52,947 bases of DNA. It comes from Gemmatimonadota bacterium. Its GTDB lineage: Bacteria; Gemmatimonadota; Gemmatimonadetes; Longimicrobiales; Gaopeijiaceae. This document shows positions 17,550-27,982 of this stretch, one piece after another. Position numbers and translations under genes: made by a program. The notes under the pieces were generated by a model, which ran no database searches, was not told the origin of the DNA, and saw only the letters and a program-made list of their open reading frames with translations. Within the stretch, counting starts at the first letter, position 1. Every line of letters begins with the position of its first letter. The stretch lies in contig JAURER010000020.1 in assembly GCA_030827315.1 (NCBI GenBank), positions 1 through 52,947 on the forward strand, written 5' to 3'.

Positions 17550-20500
17550 TCACCCTCCCCGGCGCGGCGCGGGCACGGGATCGCCGAGGTCCGGCATCGC
17601 GGCCGCCGTCCACACCTCGGACATGAGCGCCGCCACGCGGCCCGTCCGGAGCGCGTTGATGCGCTCGACGATCGCGGGGACGCGCGCCCACGACCGCTCC
17701 AGATCGAAGAGCTGATCAGCGGTCGGCGGGGCCGTCACGCTTTCGATAGCACGCCACACGCCGGCGCCTCCCGAAGCGGCGTCGAGCTCCTCCCCCAACT
17801 CCGACAGAGCCCCGCGGAGCGACGCGATCTCGGCGGTCACCGACTCGCTCGCGCGCCCGCCCAGACGCCGCTCCGCGTCGTCGATGCGGTCGCGCATGCG
17901 CTCCAGGGCTTCCTCGGCCGCGTCCACGGGGCCCGACAGCCTGTACGATTCCAGCATGGCGAGGTGGCGCGCCATCAGGGGGCGCCGCTCCATCTCCACG
18001 CGGGGGTCGAGGCGGACCTGCACCTCGGTCTGCACGATGTCGTCGCCCGTCGAGAGCTCCACCAGGTACGTGCCGGGCAGGACCCTGGGGCCCTCGCCCA
18101 TCGGCTCGCCGGCCGCGTCGCTCTCGACGAGCCGGAGGTTCCACACCACCTCGTTGAACCCGGCCGCGCCGGGTGCATCGAGGGTCCGGAGCGTATTGCC
18201 CCCCGGGTCCGCGATGCGGAGCTCGACGTCCTCCGCGTCGGCTCCGAGCCAGAAGCGGATGGTTGCGCCGGCGGGCGGGTTCTCCGCGGCGTAGATGCCG
18301 GGCGTCCACCCCTGCGGCCGGTGCTCGTTGTATGAAGTGGCCCGCCGCACGGGAAAGAGAAACGCCGTCGAGCCCACGACGCCGGGGTCGAAGCGAGCGA
18401 GCGGCGTCACGTCGTCCAGGATCCAGATGCCCCGACCGTGCGTCCCGAGGACGAGGTCCTTGTCCCGGGGGTGGATCTCGATGTCGTCTACGGGGACCGT
18501 GGGCAGGTTCGCGCGCATGGCGACCCAGTTCTCGCCGGCGTCCGCCGACACGTAGAGGCCAACCTCGTTGCCCAGAAAGAGTAGATCCGGGTTGTCGGGG
18601 TGCTCGGCGAGCGCGTTCACGGAGGTGCGCGGGAGCCCGCGGATCACGGGGCGCCACGCCTGACCGAAGTCGTCACTGACGAGGACGTACGGGGCGAAGT
18701 CGTCGGACCGGTGCCCGTCGAAGGCCGCGTAGACCCGGCCCGCCGAGGCGGCCGAGGCCACGATCCGGGTCACGTAGGTGAAGCGCGGCACCCCTCCGAT
18801 CCGCCCGGTGACGTCGACCCATGTGGCCCCGCCGTCACGAGTCACGTGGACCCGCCCGTCGTCCGAGCCGGTGTAGAGCACCGCGGCGTCGAGCGGGGAT
18901 TCGGCGATGGCCGTCAGGTTGCCGTACGACGACTGGCCGTCGTTACGCGACATCTGCGCCGCCCCGCCAGGAACCCCCATGATCTCGAGGGTGTCCCGGT
19001 CCACCGCCCACGTCAGGTCACCGCTCACGGCCTCGAACGTCTGGCCGAGGTCCGTCGAGCGGAAGAGCACGTTGGAGCCGGCGTAGACGGTGTTCTCGTC
19101 GTGGCCCGAAAGGAGCACCGGGGTATTCCAGTTCCAGCGGAGCTCCGGCATCTCTCCATCCTCTCCCGGACGGCCCGACGGGCGGATCCGGGCACGCTCG
19201 CCCGTCACGAGGTCGACCCGCGTCAGGTTGCCACCCTGGCTCTCGGCCAACATCAGCCGCGGGTTCGACGGGTGCATGACGGTGAAGAAGCCGTCGCCGC
19301 TCCCGACGTTGTACCAGTCGCGCGTGCGGATGCCCTGGTCCGACCAGGTATCGGAGGGGGCACACCACGAGCCGTTGTCCTGCAGGCCGCCGCAGACGTG
19401 GTACGGGTCGCGCATGTCGACGCCGATCTCGTAAAACTGACCCAGGGGCAGATTGCGGAACTGGAACCAGTTGTCCGACCGGTCACGGCTCACGGACACG
19501 CCACCGTCGCTCCCGAGAATGAGGTGGTCCGAGTTCGAGGGATCGATCCAGAGCGCGTGGTGGTCGAGGTGGACGCCGTCGGCCGCGTCGTTGGTGAACG
19601 TCCGGCCACCGTCCGACGAGCGAAAGAGGTCGGCCCCCCCCAGGTAGATCCGCTCGGGATCGTTGGGGTCGATGCGGATCTGCGAGTAGTACATCGGGCG
19701 GTTGTTCGTGGTGGAGCGATGCTCCCACGTCTCGCCCCGGTCCGCGGAGCAGTAGACGCCGTTGCGCACCTCTCCCCCGCCGGCGCCGAACCCCTCGCCG
19801 GGGCCGCGCGCGTCGGCCTCGACCAGAGCGCACACGAAGTTTCCGTCACGACGATAGATGTCGAGCCCGATGCGCCCCTTGTCCCCCTCGGGAAGCCCCT
19901 TCGTCAGCTCGACCCAGGTGCTCCCGCCGTTGACCGTCCGGTAGATCCCGCTGCCGGGCCCGCCGCCGTTGAACCCCCAGGCGCGCCGCTGACGCTGGTA
20001 CATGGCGGCGAAGAGGGTCTGCGGATCGTCGGGATCCATGGCGAGGTCGATGGCCCCGGTGTGCTCGTCGACGAAGAGAACGAGGTTCCACGTCACGCCG
20101 CCGTCCGTCGTGCGGTAGACTCCGCGTTCCGGGTTGGACGCCCACAGGTGACCGACGGCCGCCACGTAGGCCACGTCCGGGTCGCGGGGGTGGACCGCGA
20201 TGCGTGAGATGTGGTGCGTGGCCTCCAGGCCGAGGTGCGCCCACGTGCGTCCTCCGTCGAGGGAGCGGTAGACCCCGTTGCCCCAGGGCGAGCTCTGGCG
20301 GTTCTGCGGCTCGCCGGTGCCGACCCAGACGACATTGGGGTTCGACGGCGCCACGGTCACGTCGCCCACCGACGCCGTCTCCTCGCGATCGAACAGCGGC
20401 CGGAAGGTGATCCCGGCGTTCTCCGTCTTCCACACGCCGGCCGTCGCGGTGCCGACGTAGAAGGTCGACGGGTCGCTTTCGACTACGGCCAGGTCCGAGA

Positions 20501-20684
20501 CCCGTCCCCCCATGATGGTCGGGCCGATCTCGCGGAAGCGCATCGCGTTGGCCAGCGCGGAGACCTGGGCGGGCGTCTGGGCCCGGGCAGCCCCGGGGGC
20601 GAGGCCGAGCCCGAGGGAGAGCGCGAGGACGAGAGCCGGCGCGAGGACGCGCGGAAGAGGCGAGGAGACGTTGCGAACGGGCAT
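17550..20684 (-). CDS. Secreted BNR/sortilin-like beta-propeller protein
   Basis: A 1044-residue exported protein. From MPVRN at 20684 it has a clear signal peptide (basic start, hydrophobic LAPALVLALSLGLGLAPG, cleavage at ARA-Q). The body holds at least nine Asp-box repeats of the form S-x-D-x-G-x-T-W, such as RSLDGGRTW, RTTDGGVTW, CSADRGETW, and VTRDGGATW, typical of VPS10/sortilin-type or sialidase-type propellers. The last 250 or so residues form a helical region with a preceding beta sandwich (TIRFWLGADAEDVELRI). Such proteins are abundant in Gemmatimonadota and Bacteroidota, often without known substrate. ATGs at 20714 and 20726 are alternative starts. Enzyme activity is not established. 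Confidence 0.85.
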   Translation of the reverse strand: MPVRNVSSPLPRVLAPALVLALSLGLGLAPGAARAQTPAQVSALANAMRFREIGPTIMGGRVSDLAVVESDPSTFYVGTATAGVWKTENAGITFRPLFDREETASVGDVTVAPSNPNVVWVGTGEPQNRQSSPWGNGVYRSLDGGRTWAHLGLEATHHISRIAVHPRDPDVAYVAAVGHLWASNPERGVYRTTDGGVTWNLVLFVDEHTGAIDLAMDPDDPQTLFAAMYQRQRRAWGFNGGGPGSGIYRTVNGGSTWVELTKGLPEGDKGRIGLDIYRRDGNFVCALVEADARGPGEGFGAGGGEVRNGVYCSADRGETWEHRSTTNNRPMYYSQIRIDPNDPERIYLGGADLFRSSDGGRTFTNDAADGVHLDHHALWIDPSNSDHLILGSDGGVSVSRDRSDNWFQFRNLPLGQFYEIGVDMRDPYHVCGGLQDNGSWCAPSDTWSDQGIRTRDWYNVGSGDGFFTVMHPSNPRLMLAESQGGNLTRVDLVTGERARIRPSGRPGEDGEMPELRWNWNTPVLLSGHDENTVYAGSNVLFRSTDLGQTFEAVSGDLTWAVDRDTLEIMGVPGGAAQMSRNDGQSSYGNLTAIAESPLDAAVLYTGSDDGRVHVTRDGGATWVDVTGRIGGVPRFTYVTRIVASAASAGRVYAAFDGHRSDDFAPYVLVSDDFGQAWRPVIRGLPRTSVNALAEHPDNPDLLFLGNEVGLYVSADAGENWVAMRANLPTVPVDDIEIHPRDKDLVLGTHGRGIWILDDVTPLARFDPGVVGSTAFLFPVRRATSYNEHRPQGWTPGIYAAENPPAGATIRFWLGADAEDVELRIADPGGNTLRTLDAPGAAGFNEVVWNLRLVESDAAGEPMGEGPRVLPGTYLVELSTGDDIVQTEVQVRLDPRVEMERRPLMARHLAMLESYRLSGPVDAAEEALERMRDRIDDAERRLGGRASESVTAEIASLRGALSELGEELDAASGGAGVWRAIESVTAPPTADQLFDLERSWARVPAIVERINALRTGRVAALMSEVWTAAAMPDLGDPVPAPRRGG

Positions 20685-20766
20685 GGTGCGGTCGTGTGGA
20701 GGTCTCGAGGGCATCGACGGGATCATCCTACGGCGTGGCGGACGTCGGCGCATCCGTGGCGGGGGC

Positions 20767-20782
20767 GGCCGGGCGCCCGGCC
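20767..20782. repeat. 16-bp perfect palindrome
   Basis: GGCCGGGCGCCCGGCC lies in the 130-base gap between the DinB-family gene and the BNR gene. It could be a weak transcription-end hairpin or an operator. There is no T-run. Confidence 0.4.
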
Positions 20783-20814
20783 TGCCGTGCGGCGGCCCCG
20801 GCTCCATCCACGTC

Positions 20815-21339
20815 CTAGTATCTCTCGCGCGTGGGCCGGGCGTTGTAGGCCGCCGTGCCCCCGGGCGGGATGGTCAGGTACGACCACCCGTCCCCGGCGA
20901 GCATCTTGCCCAGGAAGGCGATCTGCCCGACGTGGTACGCCGTGTGGCCGAGGGAACGTTCGAGCGCTTCCGCAACGCTCCACTCCATGCCCCGGATGAA
21001 CACGGATCGGACCAGGTCCTCGTCGGTGAGCGGCGCTAGGCTCCGCATCAGGGTATCCCACCCGGCCGCCCACTTCTCCAGGACTTCCCGCTTCGTGACC
21101 GTGCGCACGGAGAATTCGCTGTCGCGCTCCCTCCATGGCTTCTCGCCGTCGCTCGTGAGAAAGTCGGTGAAGCGCGACTCGAGGTTGCCGGAGACGTGCC
21201 ACACGATCATCGCGATCGAGTTGCTATGCTCCGTCACGCGCGTGGCGAGCTGCCCGCCGTTGAGCTGCTCCATGGTCCCTTCCCCGAGGGACCGGTAGCG
21301 GCGGTACTCTCCTTCTATCGCGTCGATCACGTTGCGCAT
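20815..21339 (-). CDS. DinB-superfamily protein (DUF1572-like)
   Basis: 174 residues forming a predicted four-helix DinB fold. The segment NSIAMIVWHVSGNLESRFTD supplies the usual first metal-ligand helix (His in WHVSGN). GHTAYHVGQIAFLGKML supplies the His-x3-His pair near the C-terminus, so a three-histidine metal site is likely. DinB-like proteins include metal-dependent thiol transferases, among them bacillithiol S-transferases. A bacillithiol gene (bshA) lies elsewhere in this window, so thiol transfer is a possible role, but this is inference. The ATG at 21337-21339 has AGGAG 11 bases upstream. Confidence 0.75.
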   Translation of the reverse strand: MRNVIDAIEGEYRRYRSLGEGTMEQLNGGQLATRVTEHSNSIAMIVWHVSGNLESRFTDFLTSDGEKPWRERDSEFSVRTVTKREVLEKWAAGWDTLMRSLAPLTDEDLVRSVFIRGMEWSVAEALERSLGHTAYHVGQIAFLGKMLAGDGWSYLTIPPGGTAAYNARPTRERY

Positions 21340-21458
21340 GGCGTGGAGTACTCCTGGTTCGGGTGGCGGATGGTCCGGGGGCGGCCGTCGCGATACAATG
21401 TCGTCCATCTCATCCCGTGGCCAACGGGCCACCGGCCTCACCCGATCTCGATCGACTC

Positions 21459-23654
21459 ATGACGAAGCTCCGCTCCGCCCTCCTGCTCTTCTCCGCCGCG
21501 CTGCTCCTCTCCGCCTGCGCCCCCGCCGATCCCGAAGTCGCGGCGTGGGAGGCCATGGCCGGCGCGGTCACGATCACCCGTGACGACTGGGGAATCGCGC
21601 ACGTCTACGGTCCGACCGACGCGCATGCGGTCTTCGGGGCGGTCTACGCCCAGGCCGAAGACGACTTTCCGCGCATCGAGCGCAACTTCCTCTTCTCGCA
21701 GGGGCGCCTGGCCGAGGCCTTCGGCGAGGACGACCTGTACACCGACCTGCGCATGCGGCTCTTCATCGATCCGGTCGAAATCCAGGCGATGTACGACGAG
21801 AGCCCGCAGTATCTGAAGGATCTGATGGACGCGTGGGCCGCAGGTCTGAACTACTACCTGCACACGCACCCGGAGGTGGAGCCCTGGGTGCTCGACCGCT
21901 TCGAGCCGTGGATGGCGCTCACGTTCAGCGAGGGCTCCATCGGCGGCGACATCGAGCGGGTCAACGTGCGCCAGCTCCAGGCGTTCTACGAGGAGGGCCC
22001 GGGAGGGATGGCGATGGCCGAGCTGGCCATCGAGCCGCCGCTGATCGACTGGGAAGAGCCGCGCGGGTCCAACGGGATCGCGATCGCTCCGTCCAACACT
22101 GTCGACGGCAACGCGCTGCTTCTCATCAACCCGCACACCTCGTTCTTCTTCCGCTCCGAGCTCCACATGCGCTCCGACGAAGGGCTCAACGCCTACGGTG
22201 CGTCCACGTGGGGGCAGTTCTTCATCTACCAGGGCTTCAACGAGGACGCCGGCTGGATGCACACATCGAGCGGCGTGGACAACATCGACGAGTTCATGGA
22301 GACCGTGGTGGAGCGCGACGGCGCCTTCTTCTACCTGGTCGACGGCACGGAGCGCCCCATCGAGACGCGGGAGGTGACGGTTCGCTTCCGGACCGATGCC
22401 GGCATGGAGGAACGCTCGTTCACGACGTTCCGCACGCACCACGGTCCGATCGTGCGCGCCGAGGACGGCAAGTGGGTCTCGTTCGCGATCATGGAGGAGC
22501 CCCTGTCCGCCCTCCAGCAGTCTTGGGGCCGCACCAAGGCCCGCAGTCTCGCGGACTACCGCGAGAACATGGAGATGCACACGAATTCGTCGAACAACAC
22601 GATCTTCGCCGACTCCGAGGGCAACATCGCCTACTGGCACTCGAACTTCGTGCCCCGGCGCCGCGCCGACCTCGACTGGAACCGCCCGGTGGACGGGAGC
22701 GACGCGCGCAACGACTGGGGCGAGCCCCACTCCATCGACGAGACGCCGAACATCTTCAACCCGGCCAGTGGCTGGATCCAGAACACCAACAACTGGCCGT
22801 ACTCGGCGGCAGGCCCCGACAGCCCGGACCCCGAAGCGTACGCCCCGTACTTCGACCGCGTGGGCGAGAACGCGCGCGGCATCCACGCCATGCGGGTCCT
22901 GGAGGGACGGACCGACTTCACGCTCGAGGGGCTCCTGGAGGCCGCGTTCGACAGTCAGATGCCGGGCTTCGAGCCTATCGTACCCGCGCTCGTCCAGGCG
23001 TACGACCGGGCACCGGCGTCCGACGCGCGCCGGGCGGCCCTCGCCGAGCCGGTGGAGCTGCTGCGCGCCTGGGACTACCGCTGGGGCACGGAGTCCGTGG
23101 CGACGTCCGTGGCCACGTACTGGGCCGAGGATATGATGGACCGAGTGGCCGGGGCCGCCCGCACGGCCGGCGTCTCCACGGAAGCGTACATCGCCGGGCG
23201 GGCGAGCGTGCAGGAGCATCTCGCTTCGCTCGCCGCCGCGGTGGAGAAGCTCGAAGCCGACTTCGGGGACTGGCGGACGCCGTGGGGAGAGATCAACCGC
23301 TTTCAGAGGCTCACGCCGGACATCGTTGCCGTCTTCGACGACGAGGGGCCGAGCATTCCCGTGGGCTTCCACTCCGGGCGCTGGGGCTCGCTGGCCTCCT
23401 TCGGGACCCGTCAGCCCGAGGGCCTCGTGCGGCGATACGGCACCAGCGGCAACAGCTTCGTGGCCGTGGTCGAGTTCGGAGACCGGGTGCGGGCCCTCGC
23501 GGTGACCGCGGGCGGCGAGAGTGGCGACCCGACGTCCCCGCACTTCAACGACCAGGCCGAGCGGTACGCCACCGGCAATCTGCGGCCCGTCTACTACTAC
23601 GCCGAGGACATCGAGGCGCACGCCGAGGAGACGTACCGACCCGGCCGGCGATAG
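21459..23654 (+). CDS. Penicillin-acylase-family lipoprotein (Ntn hydrolase)
   Basis: Amide hydrolase of the penicillin/N-acyl-homoserine-lactone acylase group. The 731 residues begin with a lipoprotein signal (LLLFSAALLLSAC, Cys20), so it is membrane-tethered. The alpha-chain region has DDWGIAHVYGPTDAHAVFGAVYAQAEDDF. The likely self-cleavage site is EPRGSNGIAIAPS, with Ser204 becoming the N-terminal nucleophile of the beta chain. Later, NNTIFADSEGNIAYWHSN supplies the expected Asn region. The substrate cannot be read from sequence: quorum signals, N-acyl amino acids, and beta-lactams are all open. Two other amide hydrolases lie in this window. Confidence 0.87.
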   Translation: MTKLRSALLLFSAALLLSACAPADPEVAAWEAMAGAVTITRDDWGIAHVYGPTDAHAVFGAVYAQAEDDFPRIERNFLFSQGRLAEAFGEDDLYTDLRMRLFIDPVEIQAMYDESPQYLKDLMDAWAAGLNYYLHTHPEVEPWVLDRFEPWMALTFSEGSIGGDIERVNVRQLQAFYEEGPGGMAMAELAIEPPLIDWEEPRGSNGIAIAPSNTVDGNALLLINPHTSFFFRSELHMRSDEGLNAYGASTWGQFFIYQGFNEDAGWMHTSSGVDNIDEFMETVVERDGAFFYLVDGTERPIETREVTVRFRTDAGMEERSFTTFRTHHGPIVRAEDGKWVSFAIMEEPLSALQQSWGRTKARSLADYRENMEMHTNSSNNTIFADSEGNIAYWHSNFVPRRRADLDWNRPVDGSDARNDWGEPHSIDETPNIFNPASGWIQNTNNWPYSAAGPDSPDPEAYAPYFDRVGENARGIHAMRVLEGRTDFTLEGLLEAAFDSQMPGFEPIVPALVQAYDRAPASDARRAALAEPVELLRAWDYRWGTESVATSVATYWAEDMMDRVAGAARTAGVSTEAYIAGRASVQEHLASLAAAVEKLEADFGDWRTPWGEINRFQRLTPDIVAVFDDEGPSIPVGFHSGRWGSLASFGTRQPEGLVRRYGTSGNSFVAVVEFGDRVRALAVTAGGESGDPTSPHFNDQAERYATGNLRPVYYYAEDIEAHAEETYRPGRR

Positions 23655-23662
23655 CGGAAAAG

Positions 23663-23729
23663 CCCCACACTGCGGCGCGTAAAGTCCCGACGGCGCGCAC
23701 ACGCGCGCCGTCGGATCTTTCGTGTGGGG
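23663..23729. repeat. Nested inverted repeat between acylase and cytochrome genes
   Basis: The inner stem is a perfect 12-bp palindrome, CCGACGGCGCGC / GCGCGCCGTCGG, with loop ACAC (23687-23714). The outer arms CCCCACAC (23663-23670) and GTGTGGGG (23722-23729) also pair. It may be a terminator for the acylase gene, but it ends only 19 bases before the next start and could affect that gene too. Confidence 0.6.
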
Positions 23730-23748
23730 TCAGAACCGGGAGGAATCG

Positions 23749-24468
23749 ATGGAAGCGCGTGGCTGGAGAGGGCATCCGGGCGCGATCCGGGTCGCCGCGA
23801 TGGGGTTGGCCATCGTCGTCGCCGCGTGCGCCGGCAACCGGCCCGAGCCGTTCGAGGGTAGCCCGAGCCGTGGCCAGATGATCTCGCACTTCGATCTGGC
23901 GGTGCAGGCCCGGGGCCATGCGATCCGCGGCGACGTGGGCGGGTTCCGTGACGCGGCCGCCGCACTCGCCGAGCTCGGGCCCGCCGACGACCTGCCTGCC
24001 GAGATCCTCCTCCAGCTCGGGCCGATGCGCTGGGAAGCCCGGCAGGCGGCTCGGGCCCGCACGATCCAGGAGGCGGCGGAGGGTGCCGCGAAGATCGCCG
24101 AGACGTGCGGGGCATGCCATCTCGCCAACGGTGACCCCCTGGCCGACCGGTTCACCGTCGGAGGGCCGCCCCCGCCGGGCACCCCGGCGCGGCATATGGC
24201 CGGGCTCGCCTGGGCTTCGCGACTCCTGTGGGACGGGCTGATCGGTCCGTCGGACCGGATCTGGGTGCTGGGTGCAGAAGGCCTCGTGGAGCTCGGGGTC
24301 CTCCCCGAGGGCCTCCCGGCCGACATCCCGCCGGGTGACGTACGCGTCGCCGGGGTCCGGCTGCAGCAGCTCGGGAGCCGGGCCGCGCTCGTGATGGACT
24401 CCCGCCATCGCATCGAGACCCTTTCCGAGATCTGGATGGTGTGCGCCCAGTGCCACGCGGGCAGCTGA
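23749..24468 (+). CDS. Lipoprotein with two c-type haem motifs
   Basis: 239 residues starting at ATG 23749, with GGGAGG 6 bases upstream. The lipoprotein signal ends at VVAAC (Cys27), and the protein has two CXXCH motifs: CGACH at 120-124 and CAQCH at 232-236, four residues from the end. Between them are mostly helical segments without the usual cytochrome c spacing. It looks like two helical-bundle domains, each with one haem motif at its end. A periplasmic electron-carrier or haem-sensor role is likely. I cannot assign a named family. It follows the acylase gene and converges on groEL. Confidence 0.72.
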   Translation: MEARGWRGHPGAIRVAAMGLAIVVAACAGNRPEPFEGSPSRGQMISHFDLAVQARGHAIRGDVGGFRDAAAALAELGPADDLPAEILLQLGPMRWEARQAARARTIQEAAEGAAKIAETCGACHLANGDPLADRFTVGGPPPPGTPARHMAGLAWASRLLWDGLIGPSDRIWVLGAEGLVELGVLPEGLPADIPPGDVRVAGVRLQQLGSRAALVMDSRHRIETLSEIWMVCAQCHAGS

Positions 24469-24491
24469 CGCGGTCTCGCCCCGGATGAAGA

Positions 24492-24523
24492 ACGGCCCGG
24501 CCACCGAAGGGTGGCCGGGCCGT
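24492..24523. terminator. Bidirectional terminator between the cytochrome gene and groEL
   Basis: A perfect 14-bp stem, ACGGCCCGGCCACC / GGTGGCCGGGCCGT, with tetraloop GAAG lies between two converging genes. On the minus strand it is followed by TCTTCATCC, a T-rich but imperfect tail. Confidence 0.7.
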
Positions 24524-24552
24524 GTTGCTACGCCCGCGGGCGAGGCCGGCTG

Positions 24553-26196
<1,644 letters not shown>

Positions 26197-26224
26197 TTAT
26201 CTCCTGTCGATTCGTGTGCGCTGT

Positions 26225-26539
26225 TTACGAGACGATCGCGAGAATGTCCGACTCGCGGAGGATGAGGTACTCCTCCCCGTCGAGCGTGACATCCGTGCCG
26301 CTGTACTTGCCGTACAGCACCTTGTCACCGACGGAGACGTCCATCGCGACACGCGATCCGTCATCCGCCACCTTTCCCGGGCCGACCGCGACGACCTCAC
26401 CCTGGGACGGCTTCTCCTTCGCCGTGTCCGGGATGTAAAGGCCACCACGCATCTGCTCGGCTTCATCGACCGGCTTCACCACGACGCGGTCCGCCAGCGG
26501 CGTGACCTTGACCGCCGCGGCGGCTTTACCCTTAGCCAT
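26225..26539 (-). CDS. groES: Co-chaperonin GroES
   Basis: Heptameric lid of the GroEL cage. The 104 residues have [22 protein letters not shown] (mobile-loop region), [27 protein letters not shown], and [13 protein letters not shown] short Lys/Ala N-terminal extension precedes the core. The ribosome site AGGAGGAGG is strong, about 5 bases before the ATG at 26537-26539. Confidence 0.98.
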   Translation of the reverse strand: MAKGKAAAAVKVTPLADRVVVKPVDEAEQMRGGLYIPDTAKEKPSQGEVVAVGPGKVADDGSRVAMDVSVGDKVLYGKYSGTDVTLDGEEYLILRESDILAIVS

Positions 26540-26589
26540 CGGGCCTCCTCCTGCGTGTACAGGGCCGTAGATTGTTGGGAATCATCCCC

Positions 26590-26616
26590 TTAGCACTCAC
26601 ACCATATGAGTGCTAA
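26590..26616. promoter_or_regulatory. CIRCE operator (HrcA site)
   Basis: TTAGCACTC-N9-GAGTGCTAA is a perfect match to the CIRCE consensus, including the 9-base spacer. It lies 51 bases upstream of the groES start codon. It predicts HrcA repression of groES-groEL that is lifted by heat. No hrcA gene is in the window. Confidence 0.97.
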
Positions 26617-26622
26617 CACGGG

Positions 26623-26652
26623 GTAATCTCACACCGCGGGCCGCGGTGTCAA
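26623..26652 (-). promoter_or_regulatory. Candidate groESL promoter
   Basis: A consensus TTGACA (26652-26647) lies 17 or 18 bases before AGATTA or GATTAC (26629-26623). The start site would fall inside CIRCE, the usual arrangement for HrcA control. The spacer carries the palindrome CCGCGGCCCGCGG. The -35 box is strong and the -10 box poor. Confidence 0.5.
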
Positions 26653-26740
26653 GCCGATGGGACCCCTCGCGGACGCGACCCAGCGGGGGCCCGCAGGCCG
26701 GAAACCGACACGGTCCCGGGACGCCCGGGGGAGCCGAGGA

Positions 26741-27817
26741 TCAATCCCGTGCGATGAGCGCTTCCATGCGGGAGACACCCTCGAGCCCGACGATCGCGTG
26801 CACCACCTCGTCGGCCAGGGCGGGGTCGAACCAGTACCCCATCTCCGCCAGCGTCCCGAAGGCGGCACGGGCCTCCGCGTAGGCGCGCTCGAGGACCGAC
26901 CGCGCGGCATGGGCGAAGGCTTCCTCGACCACGCCGGCACGCACCGGCGCCCCCTCCCACAGGGGCTCGAACGCCGCCCGCTCCGTCTCGGTCCCCTCGT
27001 GCGCAATCTGCGACACGAGCAGGTTGTGGCTGCGCCGCGCCACGTCGAACTCGAAATCGGTGAGGTCGTCCACGATCTGGAAGGCGGTGCCGAGACGGGC
27101 TATCGCTTCCTCCGCACGAGCCATCTTCGCCGCCATCTCCCCCTGTTCCAGCGCCGACGGAGCGGCGAAGGCGAGCGCGAAGAGCGCCCCGCCGCGCACC
27201 CGATGCACCGATTCGACCATGACGTCGGGCGTCGGAATCACGTCGACCCCGCCCTCCTCCGACCCCTCGAGCACCCCGATCTCGGCCATTCGGTCGATGA
27301 GCGACCGCTGGATCGGGCCCACGTCATCGGTCGAGATCACACCGTCGTGCACGGCCCGGTCCAGCACGGCCCGGAGCAGTCGCTCGAACGACATGAGCTG
27401 CAGGATCGACATGAAGCGCGGCCCGGCATGGTCCGCAAGCGGCAGCAGGCTTTTGGCCTGGTCGTCGAAGATGTTGTCCGCCGCCGTGATGGTCCCCTTG
27501 ATGCAGAAATTGAGCTCCGAGTACGCCTGAAGACGTCCCGGTAGCACACCGAGCGAGCGGAAGATCGAGCGAAAGAGAATGAGGAAGAAGTACTCCTGCA
27601 GGAAATGGAGCCCTTCCGGAGTCGTCACCTCCGCCGCGGACGGCACGTGCGGCGCACCCGTGCGGAAACGCGCGCCGATGACGCTCTCCAGGTCCGCGTA
27701 GACGCGACGGACGGCGTCCGCCTGAGCCTCCATGTCGGGGGCAAGTCCATCCCATACGCCCTGCTCGGCCAGCAGCTGGACGGCCTTCGCGGAGCGGAAG
27801 ACGGGGGAGAGCGTCAT
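26741..27817 (-). CDS. Atypical polyprenyl synthase homologue
   Basis: 358 residues with the class I isoprenoid synthase fold. The second aspartate-rich motif is DDLTDFEFD (D250, D251, D254), preceded by GTAFQIV. The first motif, normally DDxxD or DDxxxxD, reads DNIFDDQAK (114-122), so the acidic residues are D114, D118, and D119. The GGKRxRP box of ordinary IspA/IspB proteins is missing. The protein also has a longer N-terminal region than the synthase at 4372-5289. It could be a divergent head-to-tail or terpene-type enzyme. It follows coaX after 165 bases, a gap with no clear promoter. Confidence 0.75.
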   Translation of the reverse strand: MTLSPVFRSAKAVQLLAEQGVWDGLAPDMEAQADAVRRVYADLESVIGARFRTGAPHVPSAAEVTTPEGLHFLQEYFFLILFRSIFRSLGVLPGRLQAYSELNFCIKGTITAADNIFDDQAKSLLPLADHAGPRFMSILQLMSFERLLRAVLDRAVHDGVISTDDVGPIQRSLIDRMAEIGVLEGSEEGGVDVIPTPDVMVESVHRVRGGALFALAFAAPSALEQGEMAAKMARAEEAIARLGTAFQIVDDLTDFEFDVARRSHNLLVSQIAHEGTETERAAFEPLWEGAPVRAGVVEEAFAHAARSVLERAYAEARAAFGTLAEMGYWFDPALADEVVHAIVGLEGVSRMEALIARD

Positions 27818-27982
27818 GTGTCGCCGCGACCGGGGCTGGAGGTGGATGACGGGCTGACCTGGCGCAACATCGAGCGCCGGAAATCTACTCCGATCCGGCC
27901 GCGGGTCACACCCGGTCCGGCGCAGGCGGGCGCAGCTCCTCCGGCCCCGCCCGTCGGGAACGGCGGGCGCGGCACCCCCGGT

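Noticed and set aside
20767-20782. The 16-bp palindrome as a regulatory site
   Set aside because: GC-only palindromes are common at this base composition and no second copy or neighbouring promoter was found. It is listed only as a repeat.
21438-23702. 754-codon open frame antisense to the acylase gene
   Set aside because: Its translation is low-complexity Arg/Val/Gly sequence with no motif, while the + strand frame has a lipoprotein signal and an Ntn-hydrolase site.
26741-27817. Assignment as octaprenyl synthase IspB
   Set aside because: The first aspartate motif and the GGKRxRP box do not fit, so a product call would be unsupported.
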